Of a stretch of DNA of 64,000 nucleotides, positions 16,489 through 25,051 are shown one piece after another (the first letter of the stretch is position 1; every line of letters begins with the position of its first letter). The notes under the pieces are model-generated. The model did not search any database. It saw nothing but the letters and a program-made list of their open reading frames with translations, and had not been told where the DNA came from. Source of the DNA: Vibrio sp. UBA2441 (GTDB taxonomy: Bacteria > Pseudomonadota > Gammaproteobacteria > Enterobacterales > Vibrionaceae); contig DDQN01000021.1 of NCBI GenBank assembly GCA_002342685.1, positions 1 through 64,000 on the forward strand, given 5' to 3'. A program made the translations under genes and the position numbers.

Positions 16489-17322
16489 GTGAATTCGCCC
16501 AAAAATTTATTAGTTCGACTGCGTTCTAACATCGAACCTCTTAGCAAAAAATTAAGACTGGTGGCTACCTATATCTTAGAGAATTCTCACGATGTTCAAT
16601 TTCAGACCATCACTGAGCTGGCTCGAAATACTAAGACAAGTGAAGCGACCGTTGTACGTTTGTGTCGTGATATGGGGTACAAAGGTTATTCTGACTTTAG
16701 AATGGCTCTGGCGGTAGATATTAGCCAAGTTGCTAATCAGAATGTTATCCCGAGTGAGGGAGATATTTGTGATATCTCGGCTCAGGGAGCCGTTGCCAGT
16801 CTACAAGATACGGCAAAGTTGATTGACCGAAAGTCAATGAAACGTATATGTGAGTTAATTCATCAGGCTCAATTTATCAGCTGTGTCGGTGTTGGTGCTT
16901 CGAGTATTGTAGGGCGTTATTTAGCTTTCAGACTGCTTCGAATCGGCAAAAAAGTGACGATGTATGAAGATACTCATTTAGCCACTATGAATGCAGCACG
17001 ATGCAGCAAGGGAGATCTGTGGATTTCTGTTTCTAGTTCCGGTTCTACTAGGGAAGTTATTCATGCTGCGAAGCAGGCATATAAACGTGGTATTCCGGTA
17101 GTAACGTTAACCAATATCAGCCATAGCCCATTGTCGGCTATCTCCAGTGAAATGCTGGTTGCCGCTCGCCCTGAAGGACCACTGACAGGAGGTGCGTTCG
17201 CGTCTAAAGTTGGTGCATTGTTGTTGGTTGATGTATTAGTAAACTCTCTCTTAGAGACGTATCCGGAATACACGGAATCAGTAGTAGAGACAGCCGAAGT
17301 TGTTATGCCACTATTGAGTTAA
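16489..17322 (+). CDS. nanR: RpiR-family transcriptional regulator, NanR-like
   Basis: 277 residues: N-terminal RpiR helix-turn-helix (about 20-75; TITELARNTKTSEATVVRL, DMGYKGYSDFRMAL) and a C-terminal SIS domain (about 120-250; GVGASSIVGRYLAFRLLRIG, SVSSSGSTREVIHAAKQA). SIS domains bind sugar phosphates, and the Vibrio NanR regulators are of this family and respond to N-acetylmannosamine 6-phosphate. GTG start with AGAGG 6 bases upstream. Placed between nanA and the epimerase genes. Confidence 0.8.
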   Translation: MNSPKNLLVRLRSNIEPLSKKLRLVATYILENSHDVQFQTITELARNTKTSEATVVRLCRDMGYKGYSDFRMALAVDISQVANQNVIPSEGDICDISAQGAVASLQDTAKLIDRKSMKRICELIHQAQFISCVGVGASSIVGRYLAFRLLRIGKKVTMYEDTHLATMNAARCSKGDLWISVSSSGSTREVIHAAKQAYKRGIPVVTLTNISHSPLSAISSEMLVAARPEGPLTGGAFASKVGALLLVDVLVNSLLETYPEYTESVVETAEVVMPLLS

Positions 17323-17345
17323 CTGGTTGAAATAAAATAACTTGT

Positions 17346-17375
17346 AAAAGACTCGTCGAAAGAAGAGTTTTTTTT
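17346..17375 (+). terminator. Probable terminator after nanR
   Basis: AAAAGACTC (17346-17354) and GAGTTTTTT (17365-17373) form a 9-bp stem with one G-T pair, with a 10-base loop and a T run. Confidence 0.5.
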
Positions 17376-17501
17376 GCAATAAAGATAAAAATTATTTTTA
17401 TTGTTATCTTGATCAAAGAAATATTTTTTCATTAATTGATAATACTTACCGACAACAACAATTCAAAAGAAACAATCGGTATAAATAAGGACATTAAGAT
17501 A

Positions 17502-18662
17502 ATGAATAAAAAATCTATAACCTGTTTCAAATCGTCGTTAGTTATCGCTTCGTTGCTTGCGTGCACGCCAGCTTTAGCAGACAACCAATGGCCGGACTTA
17601 CCAGTGGGATTAAAAAGTGGTGTAAGTGCACAGCTGGGCGACAAATTATTTGTAGGGCTGGGCTCTGCAGGTAAAGAATTTTATATGTTGGATCTAAAAA
17701 GCGTAGGTAAAGGCTGGCAGAAAAAAGCAACTTTTTCAGGGCCTGCACGAAGTGGTGCTACTGCTTCTGTTGTTGGTGATGAAATATTTATCTTCGGAGG
17801 CTCAGGAAAAGTGCAAGCCTCTGATTCGGCACCAATTTTGTTCGATACTGTTTATCGCTATAACGTTAAGTCGGATGCATGGGCGCAAGTAAACACGACT
17901 TCACCCGTCGGGTTGTTAGGTGCAGCATCATATTCACCAGATGGAAAAAACGTGGTGTTTTTTGGTGGATATAACAAAGGTTATTTTGATAAATACCTTT
18001 CAGACATAATGGCAACAGACAAGAAAAAAGAGCCGATAAAGTGGCAGAAAATTGTCGATGATTATATGGGCATGAAGCCACTGGACTATAAGTGGAACCG
18101 TTCAGTATTAAGCTTTAAGCCAGAGACTGGAAAGTGGAGCGATTTAGGTCAATCACCTTACCTTCCAAACTGTGGTTCGGCATTGGTTAATAACGGCAAG
18201 CAAACCACCATCATTAGTGGCGAAATTAAACCGGGTTTAAGAACATCAGAAGTGAAGCAATTTAATTATGGCCAACCACAACCTTGGCAAAGTTTGCATG
18301 CTCTTCCTGCTCCTGAATCGGCAACGGTACAAGAAGGTGTCGCGGGTGCATTCGCTGGAGAAAGTAATGGTGCATTAATTGTTGCTGGTGGGGCGAACTT
18401 CCATGGTGCGAAAGGCGCTTTTGAAAGTGGCAACATGTTCGCTCATAACGGATTCGGCAAAGCGTTTAATCCTGAAATGTACATCTATAAAGATGGTTTG
18501 TGGAGTCAGGTTAACGACCTACCAAAAGGTTTGGCTTATGGCGCATCATTTACAACCAAAGACGGTGTTCTTATCGTGGGGGGTGAAGATGGTGCCCGCA
18601 AAGCAACTAAAACCGCTTATTTACTTAGCTGGAATGGCAGTAACGTAAGCATTCAAGATTAA
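17502..18662 (+). CDS. nanM: N-acetylneuraminate epimerase, exported
   Basis: 386-residue mutarotase that speeds conversion of the alpha to the beta anomer of sialic acid. A signal peptide is visible (KKSITCFKSSLVIASLLACT, cleavage after PALA before DNQW), so the enzyme is periplasmic. Kelch-type repeats recur (IFIFGGSGK, NVVFFGGYNK, VLIVGGEDGA). GEIKPGLRTSE holds Glu241 and Arg247, matching the catalytic Glu/Arg pair of E. coli NanM. A TTG at 17436 would add 22 polar residues; ATG 17502 has AAGGA upstream and gives the signal peptide. It is followed 15 bases later by a second epimerase. Confidence 0.87.
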   Translation: MNKKSITCFKSSLVIASLLACTPALADNQWPDLPVGLKSGVSAQLGDKLFVGLGSAGKEFYMLDLKSVGKGWQKKATFSGPARSGATASVVGDEIFIFGGSGKVQASDSAPILFDTVYRYNVKSDAWAQVNTTSPVGLLGAASYSPDGKNVVFFGGYNKGYFDKYLSDIMATDKKKEPIKWQKIVDDYMGMKPLDYKWNRSVLSFKPETGKWSDLGQSPYLPNCGSALVNNGKQTTIISGEIKPGLRTSEVKQFNYGQPQPWQSLHALPAPESATVQEGVAGAFAGESNGALIVAGGANFHGAKGAFESGNMFAHNGFGKAFNPEMYIYKDGLWSQVNDLPKGLAYGASFTTKDGVLIVGGEDGARKATKTAYLLSWNGSNVSIQD

Positions 18663-18676
18663 TAACAGGAGTCATG

Positions 18677-19747
18677 ATGTCTGTAGTATTTACTCGTTTG
18701 CCAGATTTACCTGAGGGGGTAAAAAACGGCGTAGCAGCGGAGAATGGTCATACGCTTTACGCTGGTTTGGGTAGCGCAGGGAAGCGTTTCTTTTTTCTTG
18801 AGTTGAATAACCTCGAGAAAGGTTGGCAGCGGGCACCGGACTTTCCAGGAGTGGAAAGAAGCGATGCGGTAAGCATTGCAGACAGTAAAGGTATGTGGGT
18901 TTTCTCGGGGGCAGGCGTTCCTGAGAATTCGGGACATGCACAGGTGCTTGAAGATGTTTTTCGTTTTGATTTTGCTCAGCAGAGCTGGACTCAGATAGAT
19001 ACGACAACACCTGTTGGTTTGTTAGGCGGTAGTGGCTGCCGATTAGCCGATGATAAGTTTGTCTTTTTTGGCGGTTATAACAAGCAAACCTTTGATGTTT
19101 TTTGCCAGAAGATGTCAACCATTGATGCCGACAAGCAGCCTGAGCAACGTCAAATTCTGCTGAGTGAATTTATGTCGCAAAAGCCACAACAGTATGGTTG
19201 GAACACGGAAATCATTGCGTATAACCCGCAACAGAACCAATGGCAGGTTTTGCAGGAAAATCCGTTTTCGGCGAACTGTGGTGCAGCATTGATTGCTGAG
19301 GGCAACAAAGTCACTTTGGTGGACGGTGAAATTAAACCGGGTTTGAGAAGTACCGAGGTTAAACAATTTACTTTTCAATCGACAAAGGATGTCGTTTGCA
19401 AACTGTTGCCATCGATTGATGGTGGATCTGGCCAGCCAGAGCACGAAGGTTTAGCTGGCGCATTTTCCGGTCAGATCAATGGTTGCGGCTTTGCGATGGG
19501 TGGCGCGTATTTTATAGGCAGCCAGCGTAATTTAAGAGACGGGCAGTGGTATACCCATCAGGGGTTGACTAAATACTATAGCAGCGATGTGTGGAGACTT
19601 GATGGGAGCTGGAAGAAAGTGGCCCAGCTACCTGAAGGAGCGGCGTATGGAGCCGCCGTTACAACTGATGAAGGAATTATTCTGATTGGGGGAGAACAAT
19701 CTCAACAGAAAGCATTAGTAAGTTGTTACCTAATGAAGTGGATTTAA
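18677..19747 (+). CDS. N-acetylneuraminate epimerase-like protein, cytoplasmic
   Basis: 356-residue paralogue of the preceding NanM. It lacks any signal peptide, starting directly with SVVFTRLPDLPEGVKNG, which aligns with the mature start of the first copy. Kelch segments (VFFGGYNKQ, IILIGGEQSQ) and GEIKPGLRSTE with the Glu/Arg pair (Glu218, Arg224) are kept, so activity is expected. Two ATG codons stand in tandem (18674, 18677); AGGAG at 18667-18671 suits the second. It is in one transcript with nanM. A cytoplasmic epimerase would prepare the anomer for the lyase. Confidence 0.8.
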   Translation: MSVVFTRLPDLPEGVKNGVAAENGHTLYAGLGSAGKRFFFLELNNLEKGWQRAPDFPGVERSDAVSIADSKGMWVFSGAGVPENSGHAQVLEDVFRFDFAQQSWTQIDTTTPVGLLGGSGCRLADDKFVFFGGYNKQTFDVFCQKMSTIDADKQPEQRQILLSEFMSQKPQQYGWNTEIIAYNPQQNQWQVLQENPFSANCGAALIAEGNKVTLVDGEIKPGLRSTEVKQFTFQSTKDVVCKLLPSIDGGSGQPEHEGLAGAFSGQINGCGFAMGGAYFIGSQRNLRDGQWYTHQGLTKYYSSDVWRLDGSWKKVAQLPEGAAYGAAVTTDEGIILIGGEQSQQKALVSCYLMKWI

Positions 19748-19806
19748 GATTATTACCCTATTAGTAATTTGTAATTCACTTTATTAGGTCGACGACTTCT
19801 ATTTTT

Positions 19807-19846
19807 TCACCTGCAGTGCGCCTAGGCACTTGCAGGTGATTTTTTA
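19807..19846 (+). terminator. Rho-independent terminator after the epimerase genes
   Basis: TCACCTGCA (19807-19815) pairs with TGCAGGTGA (19831-19839), and an inner GTGC/GCAC stem extends it; a run of six T follows. Strong terminator between the epimerases and the MFS gene. Confidence 0.85.
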
Positions 19847-19866
19847 TGAGGGCTAAGGAGCTCTAA

Positions 19867-21045
19867 ATGCCAAACAATAAATATTTGATTCTCGCCGCTG
19901 TTGTATTGCTACAAGCTTGCATTGGGGGGACGTATTCGTGGTCGATTTATGATGCCGAGTTCATTCACAATTATCAGGTTGATCCAGTGTTATCAACGTT
20001 ACCATTTAACGTGTTTTATGTGGTCTTTCCTCTCACACTATTATTCTCTCATCAGGTGATTGCGCGAATTGGTACCAGACTAAGTGCTCAGGTTGGTATC
20101 GCGTTATTTGCGTTGGGTTGGGCACTTTCAATGTTTGGTGATATCAATTTCATGTTCACCATTATTGGCGTTGGTGTTATCGGTGGTATTGGCGTAGGCA
20201 TGACTTATTTGGTACCTATTTTGGTGGGTATCGCCTGGTTCCCCAATCGAGGCGGGTTAATTACAGGATTGGCCGTGGGTGGTTTTGCTGCAGGTGCGGC
20301 GCTAGTGGGTGAGTTCTCTAATTTTCTCATATATACCAAACAGTTTACTCCGTTTTCCGCCTTGGCTGTTGTAGGCTGTTTGTATTTAGTGGTTGGCATT
20401 TTACCCGCTACGTTAATGTATCGACCAATGGCGATGTATGGCCAGTCAGAGAAAGCCATAGACATATCACTGAAAACATTAATTAGAGACCCGATCTTCA
20501 TCGGTCTATTTACCGCGATGACGGTAGGTTTAACCGCTGGTTTCTTTGTAAATAGTAAAATAGTGTTAATTGCGGGTGAGGGCTTTCAGTCAGTGATATC
20601 ATTGGTTGCGGTATTTGCCCTTTGCAACGCGGTAGGCCGAGTGACCTGGGGAGCGATGAGTGACGCTATTTCAGTGTCTAACTGCTTGAAAGCGAATCTT
20701 CTGTTACAAGCCTTGTCTATATTTTCGTTGCTGTGGTTATTTGAGTTTAGCTCAGTTCCATTGCTGCTGGCGGCACTCGCTGGTTTTAATTATGGAGGTG
20801 TACTGGTTTTGTATGCGAGTCGTGTACGTGAATGTTGGGGGGATAATGCACTAACAAAAGTTTATTCCTGGTTGTTCTTGTCCAATATCGTTGCTGCGCT
20901 TCTAAACTCCTACTTGAGTGGCATCTTCTCCAATGCTGGTGCTAAAAGCGTTGCTCTTATCCTATTTACACTATTGATGGTTGGGTGCGCTGGCTTATTT
21001 ATTAGGAAAAGCTCAGTGATGGTTGGACGAACAGCTAGCCGATAA
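19867..21045 (+). CDS. MFS transporter, oxalate/formate antiporter-like family
   Basis: 392-residue inner-membrane carrier with about 12 hydrophobic segments. The N-terminus LQACIGGTYSWSIYDAEF and the block GVGMTYLVPILVGIAWFPNR, GLITGLAVGGFAAGAAL are typical of the OFA family of organic-anion exchangers. It follows the nan genes after a terminator and its own AAGGAG. Since the TRAP system here is incomplete, it could move sialic acid or a derived anion such as pyruvate; this is inference from position only. Confidence 0.8.
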   Translation: MPNNKYLILAAVVLLQACIGGTYSWSIYDAEFIHNYQVDPVLSTLPFNVFYVVFPLTLLFSHQVIARIGTRLSAQVGIALFALGWALSMFGDINFMFTIIGVGVIGGIGVGMTYLVPILVGIAWFPNRGGLITGLAVGGFAAGAALVGEFSNFLIYTKQFTPFSALAVVGCLYLVVGILPATLMYRPMAMYGQSEKAIDISLKTLIRDPIFIGLFTAMTVGLTAGFFVNSKIVLIAGEGFQSVISLVAVFALCNAVGRVTWGAMSDAISVSNCLKANLLLQALSIFSLLWLFEFSSVPLLLAALAGFNYGGVLVLYASRVRECWGDNALTKVYSWLFLSNIVAALLNSYLSGIFSNAGAKSVALILFTLLMVGCAGLFIRKSSVMVGRTASR

Positions 21046-21115
21046 CAATTTCAATCGAAAACCTGTATCTTGACGTGACTTGTTTTTAAACATAAACGAC
21101 TGGCAGGGATGCGAA

Positions 21116-21583
21116 ATGACAAAGGTATTTCTTTTTGATTGGGGTGATACATTGATGATTGATTTCCCAGATGCACATGGAAAGATGTGCGACTGGGAAA
21201 CCGTTAAAGCGGTTGATGGCGCCGAAGAGATGTTGAAAGCGTTGTCTGAATACTGCGCTATTTATATCGCGACTAACGCACAAGATTCCAACGAGCTTGA
21301 GATAGAGCAGGCATTCAAGCGAGCGGGACTCTCTGCCTACCTCAGTGGTTATTTTTGCCAGTCTAATCTTGGATTGACAAAGGGATCCCCTGAGTATTAT
21401 TTGGCCATAGCTGAGCACTTAGATACATCTCCTGAATACATCACAATGGTTGGCAACAGTTACCATACAGATATCCAGCCAGCGCTTCGGGCGGGCTTCA
21501 ATTGCATTTGGTTTAACCCGAGCCATCATCCCGAACCGTTAGAAAATGCAGTTGAACAGATTGCACATTTATCCGATTTGTAA
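21116..21583 (+). CDS. HAD-superfamily hydrolase
   Basis: 155-residue protein with HAD motif I as FLFDWGDTLM, where the aspartate nucleophile and second acid are arranged D-x-G-D-T; motif II as IATNA; a lysine in LTKGSPEYY; and motif IV MVGNSYHTDIQPALRAG. No large cap domain fits in this length, so a small phosphatase with unknown substrate is likely. ATG 21116 has AGGGA 8 bases upstream; the longer frame from 21080 lacks a ribosome site. Confidence 0.75.
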   Translation: MTKVFLFDWGDTLMIDFPDAHGKMCDWETVKAVDGAEEMLKALSEYCAIYIATNAQDSNELEIEQAFKRAGLSAYLSGYFCQSNLGLTKGSPEYYLAIAEHLDTSPEYITMVGNSYHTDIQPALRAGFNCIWFNPSHHPEPLENAVEQIAHLSDL

Positions 21584-21659
21584 CTAGGCTTAATAACGTT
21601 ATTGTCACTGGTTTTTTTCTGATACATTGTCAATTGTTACAATTAAATCAGAGGCATAT

Positions 21660-22013
21660 ATGACACCTGCACCCATTAAAGATTTGATTACGTTTGATGA
21701 TTTCGCCAAATTGGATATTAGAGTTGGCACCATTGTTTCGGTCACGGAAGTAGCAAAATCCGATAAGCTAATGAAACTTACCGTTGATTTTGGTGATCAT
21801 CAACGCTCTATACTTGCCGGAATCAAACAAGAGAGGGAAAACCCACAAGAAATCGAAGGCAAACAAGCTTTGTTTGTTGTGAACCTGCCGGAGAGAAAAA
21901 TGGCGGGAGAATTGTCTCAGGGTATGCTGTTTGATATTGGTTACGAAGACAAAGTAATGCCAGTGTTGGCAATGCCAGAGGCAAATGTGCCTAATGGTTC
22001 AAGAGCGGGATAA
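21660..22013 (+). CDS. CsaA-like tRNA-binding domain protein
   Basis: 117 residues made of one tRNA-binding OB fold: FDDFAKLDIRVGTIVSV, KLMKLTVDFG, ILAGIKQ, FVVNLPERKMAGELSQGM, NVPNGSRAG. This is the stand-alone form of the domain found at the C-terminus of methionyl-tRNA synthetase; CsaA-type proteins have been linked to chaperone and secretion functions. ATG 21660 with AGAGG upstream is preferred to GTG 21627. The next gene follows within 10 bases. Confidence 0.8.
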   Translation: MTPAPIKDLITFDDFAKLDIRVGTIVSVTEVAKSDKLMKLTVDFGDHQRSILAGIKQERENPQEIEGKQALFVVNLPERKMAGELSQGMLFDIGYEDKVMPVLAMPEANVPNGSRAG

Positions 22014-22022
22014 GGCGTGATA

Positions 22023-22370
22023 TTGAAACGTGTAGTGGCAGCATCTTTGTTTATCTTAATGTCCAATACGGTATTTCTGGCAGTTTTGTACGCTATTGAA
22101 TGGAGTAGTGGGTTATTTTCGATTCAATTTATCAATGATTACTTTTTTTATTCGGCAATTCTACAATGGATGATTGCCAGTTTCTTTATGGTTTCCGGTA
22201 AAGAGAGAAATTCGATACACAACAGTTCTGCCCCTTGGACTAGGGGAGCGGCTTCAATGATAAAAAGTGCTCCCGGTAGAGAGAGCCTGATTTCATCATC
22301 TGATATAAGTTTGAGCAACAGGTTATTTTTGTCAGGTGTTGTGAGTGTGGTTATCTGTTTTCTGCTTTAA
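22023..22370 (+). CDS. Small predicted membrane protein, function unknown
   Basis: About 115 residues, not recognised. Hydrophobic stretches at about 3-22, 38-58 and 98-115 flank a polar centre rich in Ser, Arg and Lys. TTG 22023 has TAAGG 7 bases upstream; GTG 22017 is in frame but too close to it. It directly follows the CsaA-like gene, so the two are probably co-transcribed. Confidence 0.55.
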   Translation: MKRVVAASLFILMSNTVFLAVLYAIEWSSGLFSIQFINDYFFYSAILQWMIASFFMVSGKERNSIHNSSAPWTRGAASMIKSAPGRESLISSSDISLSNRLFLSGVVSVVICFLL

Positions 22371-22400
22371 TTGTGATGTTCTATTTTTGAGGATAAAGAA

Positions 22401-22763
22401 ATGAAAACAGGACAATGCCATTGTGGAAACGTTACGATTTCTATTCCGGAGTCGCCTAAAACATTAACCAGTTGTAACTGTTCGATATGCAGTCGATACG
22501 CGTCATTGTGGGGGTATTACACGGAAAAACAGGTTGTAGTGACGGCCGGTAAGTGTGGCTTGAAATCTTATGCGTGGGGCGATGAACATATTGATTTTCA
22601 TCACTGCAAAAACTGTGGTTGCATCACTCACTATACTTCACGAGATATCTCCAAATCTGACCGGGTAGGGGTTAATTTCCGCATGTTTGAACCGGAGCTT
22701 CTAAAAGATATCCCCGTTCGCCTGTTTGATGGTGCTCAGAGCTGGCAATATATTGATGAGTGA
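22401..22763 (+). CDS. GFA-family (formaldehyde-activating-like) zinc protein
   Basis: 120 residues with the GFA zinc-binding cysteines GQCHCGNV, CNCSICSRY and HHCKNCGC. The family is named after glutathione-dependent formaldehyde-activating enzyme, but most small members have no proven reaction. A GAGG precedes the ATG. No linked formaldehyde genes are seen. Confidence 0.8.
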   Translation: MKTGQCHCGNVTISIPESPKTLTSCNCSICSRYASLWGYYTEKQVVVTAGKCGLKSYAWGDEHIDFHHCKNCGCITHYTSRDISKSDRVGVNFRMFEPELLKDIPVRLFDGAQSWQYIDE

Positions 22764-22910
22764 TAAAACAGCACGTTATAGTACCTGATGGTCTGGTTAG
22801 CTGAGATTGATAATGATTATAAGTCAAGATAACGCTGGGGTCATAATGATGCCAATGGTATGCTAATTTATTATCGTTATTGACTATGTTTCCTCATTTA
22901 AGGATCAGTT

Positions 22911-24095
22911 GTGCCAACTTCTAGTCGCCATTCCTGGCAAACACCAAAAAACTTTCTGATATTGATTTCTATTGTTGTGCCTATTGCGTTTTCTAGCTGG
23001 CAAGCGCTGCTTAATAATTTTGTTATTGAGAAAGCAAACTTTACTGGTTCCGATATTGGTTTATTACAAAGTGTGCGTGAAATTCCGGGTTTTCTGGCAT
23101 TTAGCGTTGTCTTTGTTCTGTTATTTATCCGTGAACAGCGTTTTATGATTCTGGCATTGGGCATGCTTAGCTTGGGAACCGCACTCACAGGTTTGTTTCC
23201 TTCCGTTGGCGGATTGTTATGTACCACTTTACTGATGTCGATTGGTTTTCATTACTTTGAAACCTTAAAACAATCGCTTTCGTTGCAGTGGTTAAGTAAA
23301 GACGAAGCGCCAGAAGTTTTGGGTAAGCTTATTTCTGTTGGGGCATTAGCTTCCTTGTGCACATACGGCGGCCTCTGGCTAATGCTAGACCAACTAAAGA
23401 TAAGCTATACATGGGTCTATATTATTGCTGGTGGAGCCGCCTTTTTGGTCACAGTTATAATGGCATTCGCCTTCCCTGATTTTCAGTCACATACCCAACA
23501 AACAAAAAAGCTGGTTTTACGCAAACGCTACTGGCTTTATTATGCGCTTACCTTTATGAGTGGTGCTCGGCGACAGATATTTACGGTCTTTGCCGGCTTT
23601 TTAATGGTGGAAAAATTTGGTTATTCAGCTGCAGACATAACCTTACTTTTTTTGATCAACTATTTGTTTAACTGGTTGTTCGCAAGAAAAATAGGTCAGC
23701 TGATAGGTAAAGTAGGGGAAAGGAAAGCCCTCATTTTTGAATATGTAGGTTTGGCTTTTGTATTTACTGGTTATGCGTTTGTAGAGACAGCAGAGTGGGG
23801 CGCAGCGCTGTATGTTATAGACCATCTGTTTTTTGCCTTAGCATTGGCTATTAAAACCTATTTTCAAAAAATTGCAGACCCAGCTGATATGGCCTCAACG
23901 GCCGGAGTGGCTTTTACTATTAATCATATTGCAGCAGTCGTTATTCCTGTGACGTTTGGTTTTATCTGGCTGGTATCACCTACCGCCGTATTTTTGCTTG
24001 GTTCGGCTATGGCATTTATTTCGTTATTACTGTCTTTTAATATTCCTGAAAAGCCGAGTGAAGGAAATGAAGTAAGAGTACTGAGTTGGACTTAA
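22911..24095 (+). CDS. MFS transporter, substrate unknown
   Basis: 394 residues, about 12 hydrophobic segments. Features include DIGLLQSVREIPGFLAF in the first half, LSGARRQ-like FMSGARRQIFTVFAGF at the middle loop, and GKVGERKALIFEYVGL. The family is clear but the substrate is not. GTG start with AAGGA about 6 bases upstream. It stands alone. Confidence 0.75.
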   Translation: MPTSSRHSWQTPKNFLILISIVVPIAFSSWQALLNNFVIEKANFTGSDIGLLQSVREIPGFLAFSVVFVLLFIREQRFMILALGMLSLGTALTGLFPSVGGLLCTTLLMSIGFHYFETLKQSLSLQWLSKDEAPEVLGKLISVGALASLCTYGGLWLMLDQLKISYTWVYIIAGGAAFLVTVIMAFAFPDFQSHTQQTKKLVLRKRYWLYYALTFMSGARRQIFTVFAGFLMVEKFGYSAADITLLFLINYLFNWLFARKIGQLIGKVGERKALIFEYVGLAFVFTGYAFVETAEWGAALYVIDHLFFALALAIKTYFQKIADPADMASTAGVAFTINHIAAVVIPVTFGFIWLVSPTAVFLLGSAMAFISLLLSFNIPEKPSEGNEVRVLSWT

Positions 24096-24164
24096 ACATT
24101 CGCTGACTTTACAAGGCGAATTTATCGCTGTAATTTTAGATGATTTTGATAAAAAGGAAGAGTG

Positions 24165-24608
24165 ATGATCAAATTACACAGTGATAACAGAACGATACAT
24201 GCGCTGGATGGGGCTAAGGAAGTCGAACTGTCAAAGGCCGAGTTTAATGTTCTTAGCTGTTTGATTGATCATTATCCGGATGTATGCGCTCGAGAGTCTA
24301 TTATTGAACAGGCATGGGAAGGCCGAATAGTGAGTGATGGCTCTGTGAATGTGGTGATAAATGGACTCAGAAAAAAAATAAATCTGTTTGAGATTGGTAA
24401 TGTTATCGAATCGGAAAGGGGCATTGGTTACAAGTTATTGATTAGAATTATCAAATCAGATGAAAATAAAGTACATTTACTAAAAGCGAGTATTGGGCGT
24501 TTTATTAAAAAAAGCATCATAGAACACCCATTATTGTGTATTGGGAATGTATTTCTATTTGTTTTCATAGTTTCATTTTATTCAACTTATTTTCGGTTTG
24601 CCCTGTGA
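24165..24608 (+). CDS. Membrane-anchored winged-helix regulator, ToxR/CadC-like, very short
   Basis: 147 residues. The N-terminal 100 form an OmpR/PhoB-type winged helix (VELSKAEFNVLSCLIDHYP, DGSVNVVINGLRKKI, IESERGIGYKL). A single transmembrane segment follows (PLLCIGNVFLFVFIVSFYST) and the protein ends a few residues later, so almost no periplasmic domain exists. ToxR, TcpP and VtrA use such a layout with a real sensor domain. It overlaps the next gene by 4 bases. AAGGA is 6 bases before ATG 24165. The pair looks like a reduced co-component system; target genes are unknown. Confidence 0.75.
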   Translation: MIKLHSDNRTIHALDGAKEVELSKAEFNVLSCLIDHYPDVCARESIIEQAWEGRIVSDGSVNVVINGLRKKINLFEIGNVIESERGIGYKLLIRIIKSDENKVHLLKASIGRFIKKSIIEHPLLCIGNVFLFVFIVSFYSTYFRFAL

Positions 24609-25036
24609 AAAAATTATTTACAATTCAATTGACTATCATCGCTCTGACGGTTTTGTGCATATTTGTTTCTACAATCAGGTTTAATCTTGTACATACGTTA
24701 GAGAATGACAAGCTGAAAACGATTTTGTCGCATGAATTTTTTTCATATACCGCATTGTTTCATATTAATGAAACGCCGACCTATTTTTCAGAAGGCAGGT
24801 TTTTTAAGTTTTTTGATGTTGTCATGTACTCACCACAAATTCGGCATAAACTGGACAGCAATTTAGCGTTTGAAGATGAGTATGCCTTATTAAAAGGTAA
24901 CCCGTTAGCGTCGTATAATATTTTCTTTTTCATTAAGTACGACGGAAACAAAGCGGTGTATTTTGAACATGATCGCGCGATGAATGTTAATGTGCACCAT
25001 TATGACTTGAACCTGAGTCCCGAGACGATTAATTAG
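24605..25036 (+). CDS. Small membrane-anchored protein, ToxS/VtrC-like partner (predicted)
   Basis: 143 residues from GTG 24605, whose start overlaps the stop of the regulator gene (GTGA). A hydrophobic anchor near the N-terminus (LTIIALTVLCIFVSTI) is followed by about 115 periplasmic residues without a recognised motif. Gene order, overlap and layout copy toxR-toxS, tcpP-tcpH and vtrA-vtrC, where the second protein stabilises the first or binds the signal. No sequence match is claimed. Because its partner lacks a periplasmic domain, this protein would have to be the sensor. Confidence 0.6.
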   Translation: MKKLFTIQLTIIALTVLCIFVSTIRFNLVHTLENDKLKTILSHEFFSYTALFHINETPTYFSEGRFFKFFDVVMYSPQIRHKLDSNLAFEDEYALLKGNPLASYNIFFFIKYDGNKAVYFEHDRAMNVNVHHYDLNLSPETIN

Positions 25037-25051
25037 CCATAAGGTGAGTAT

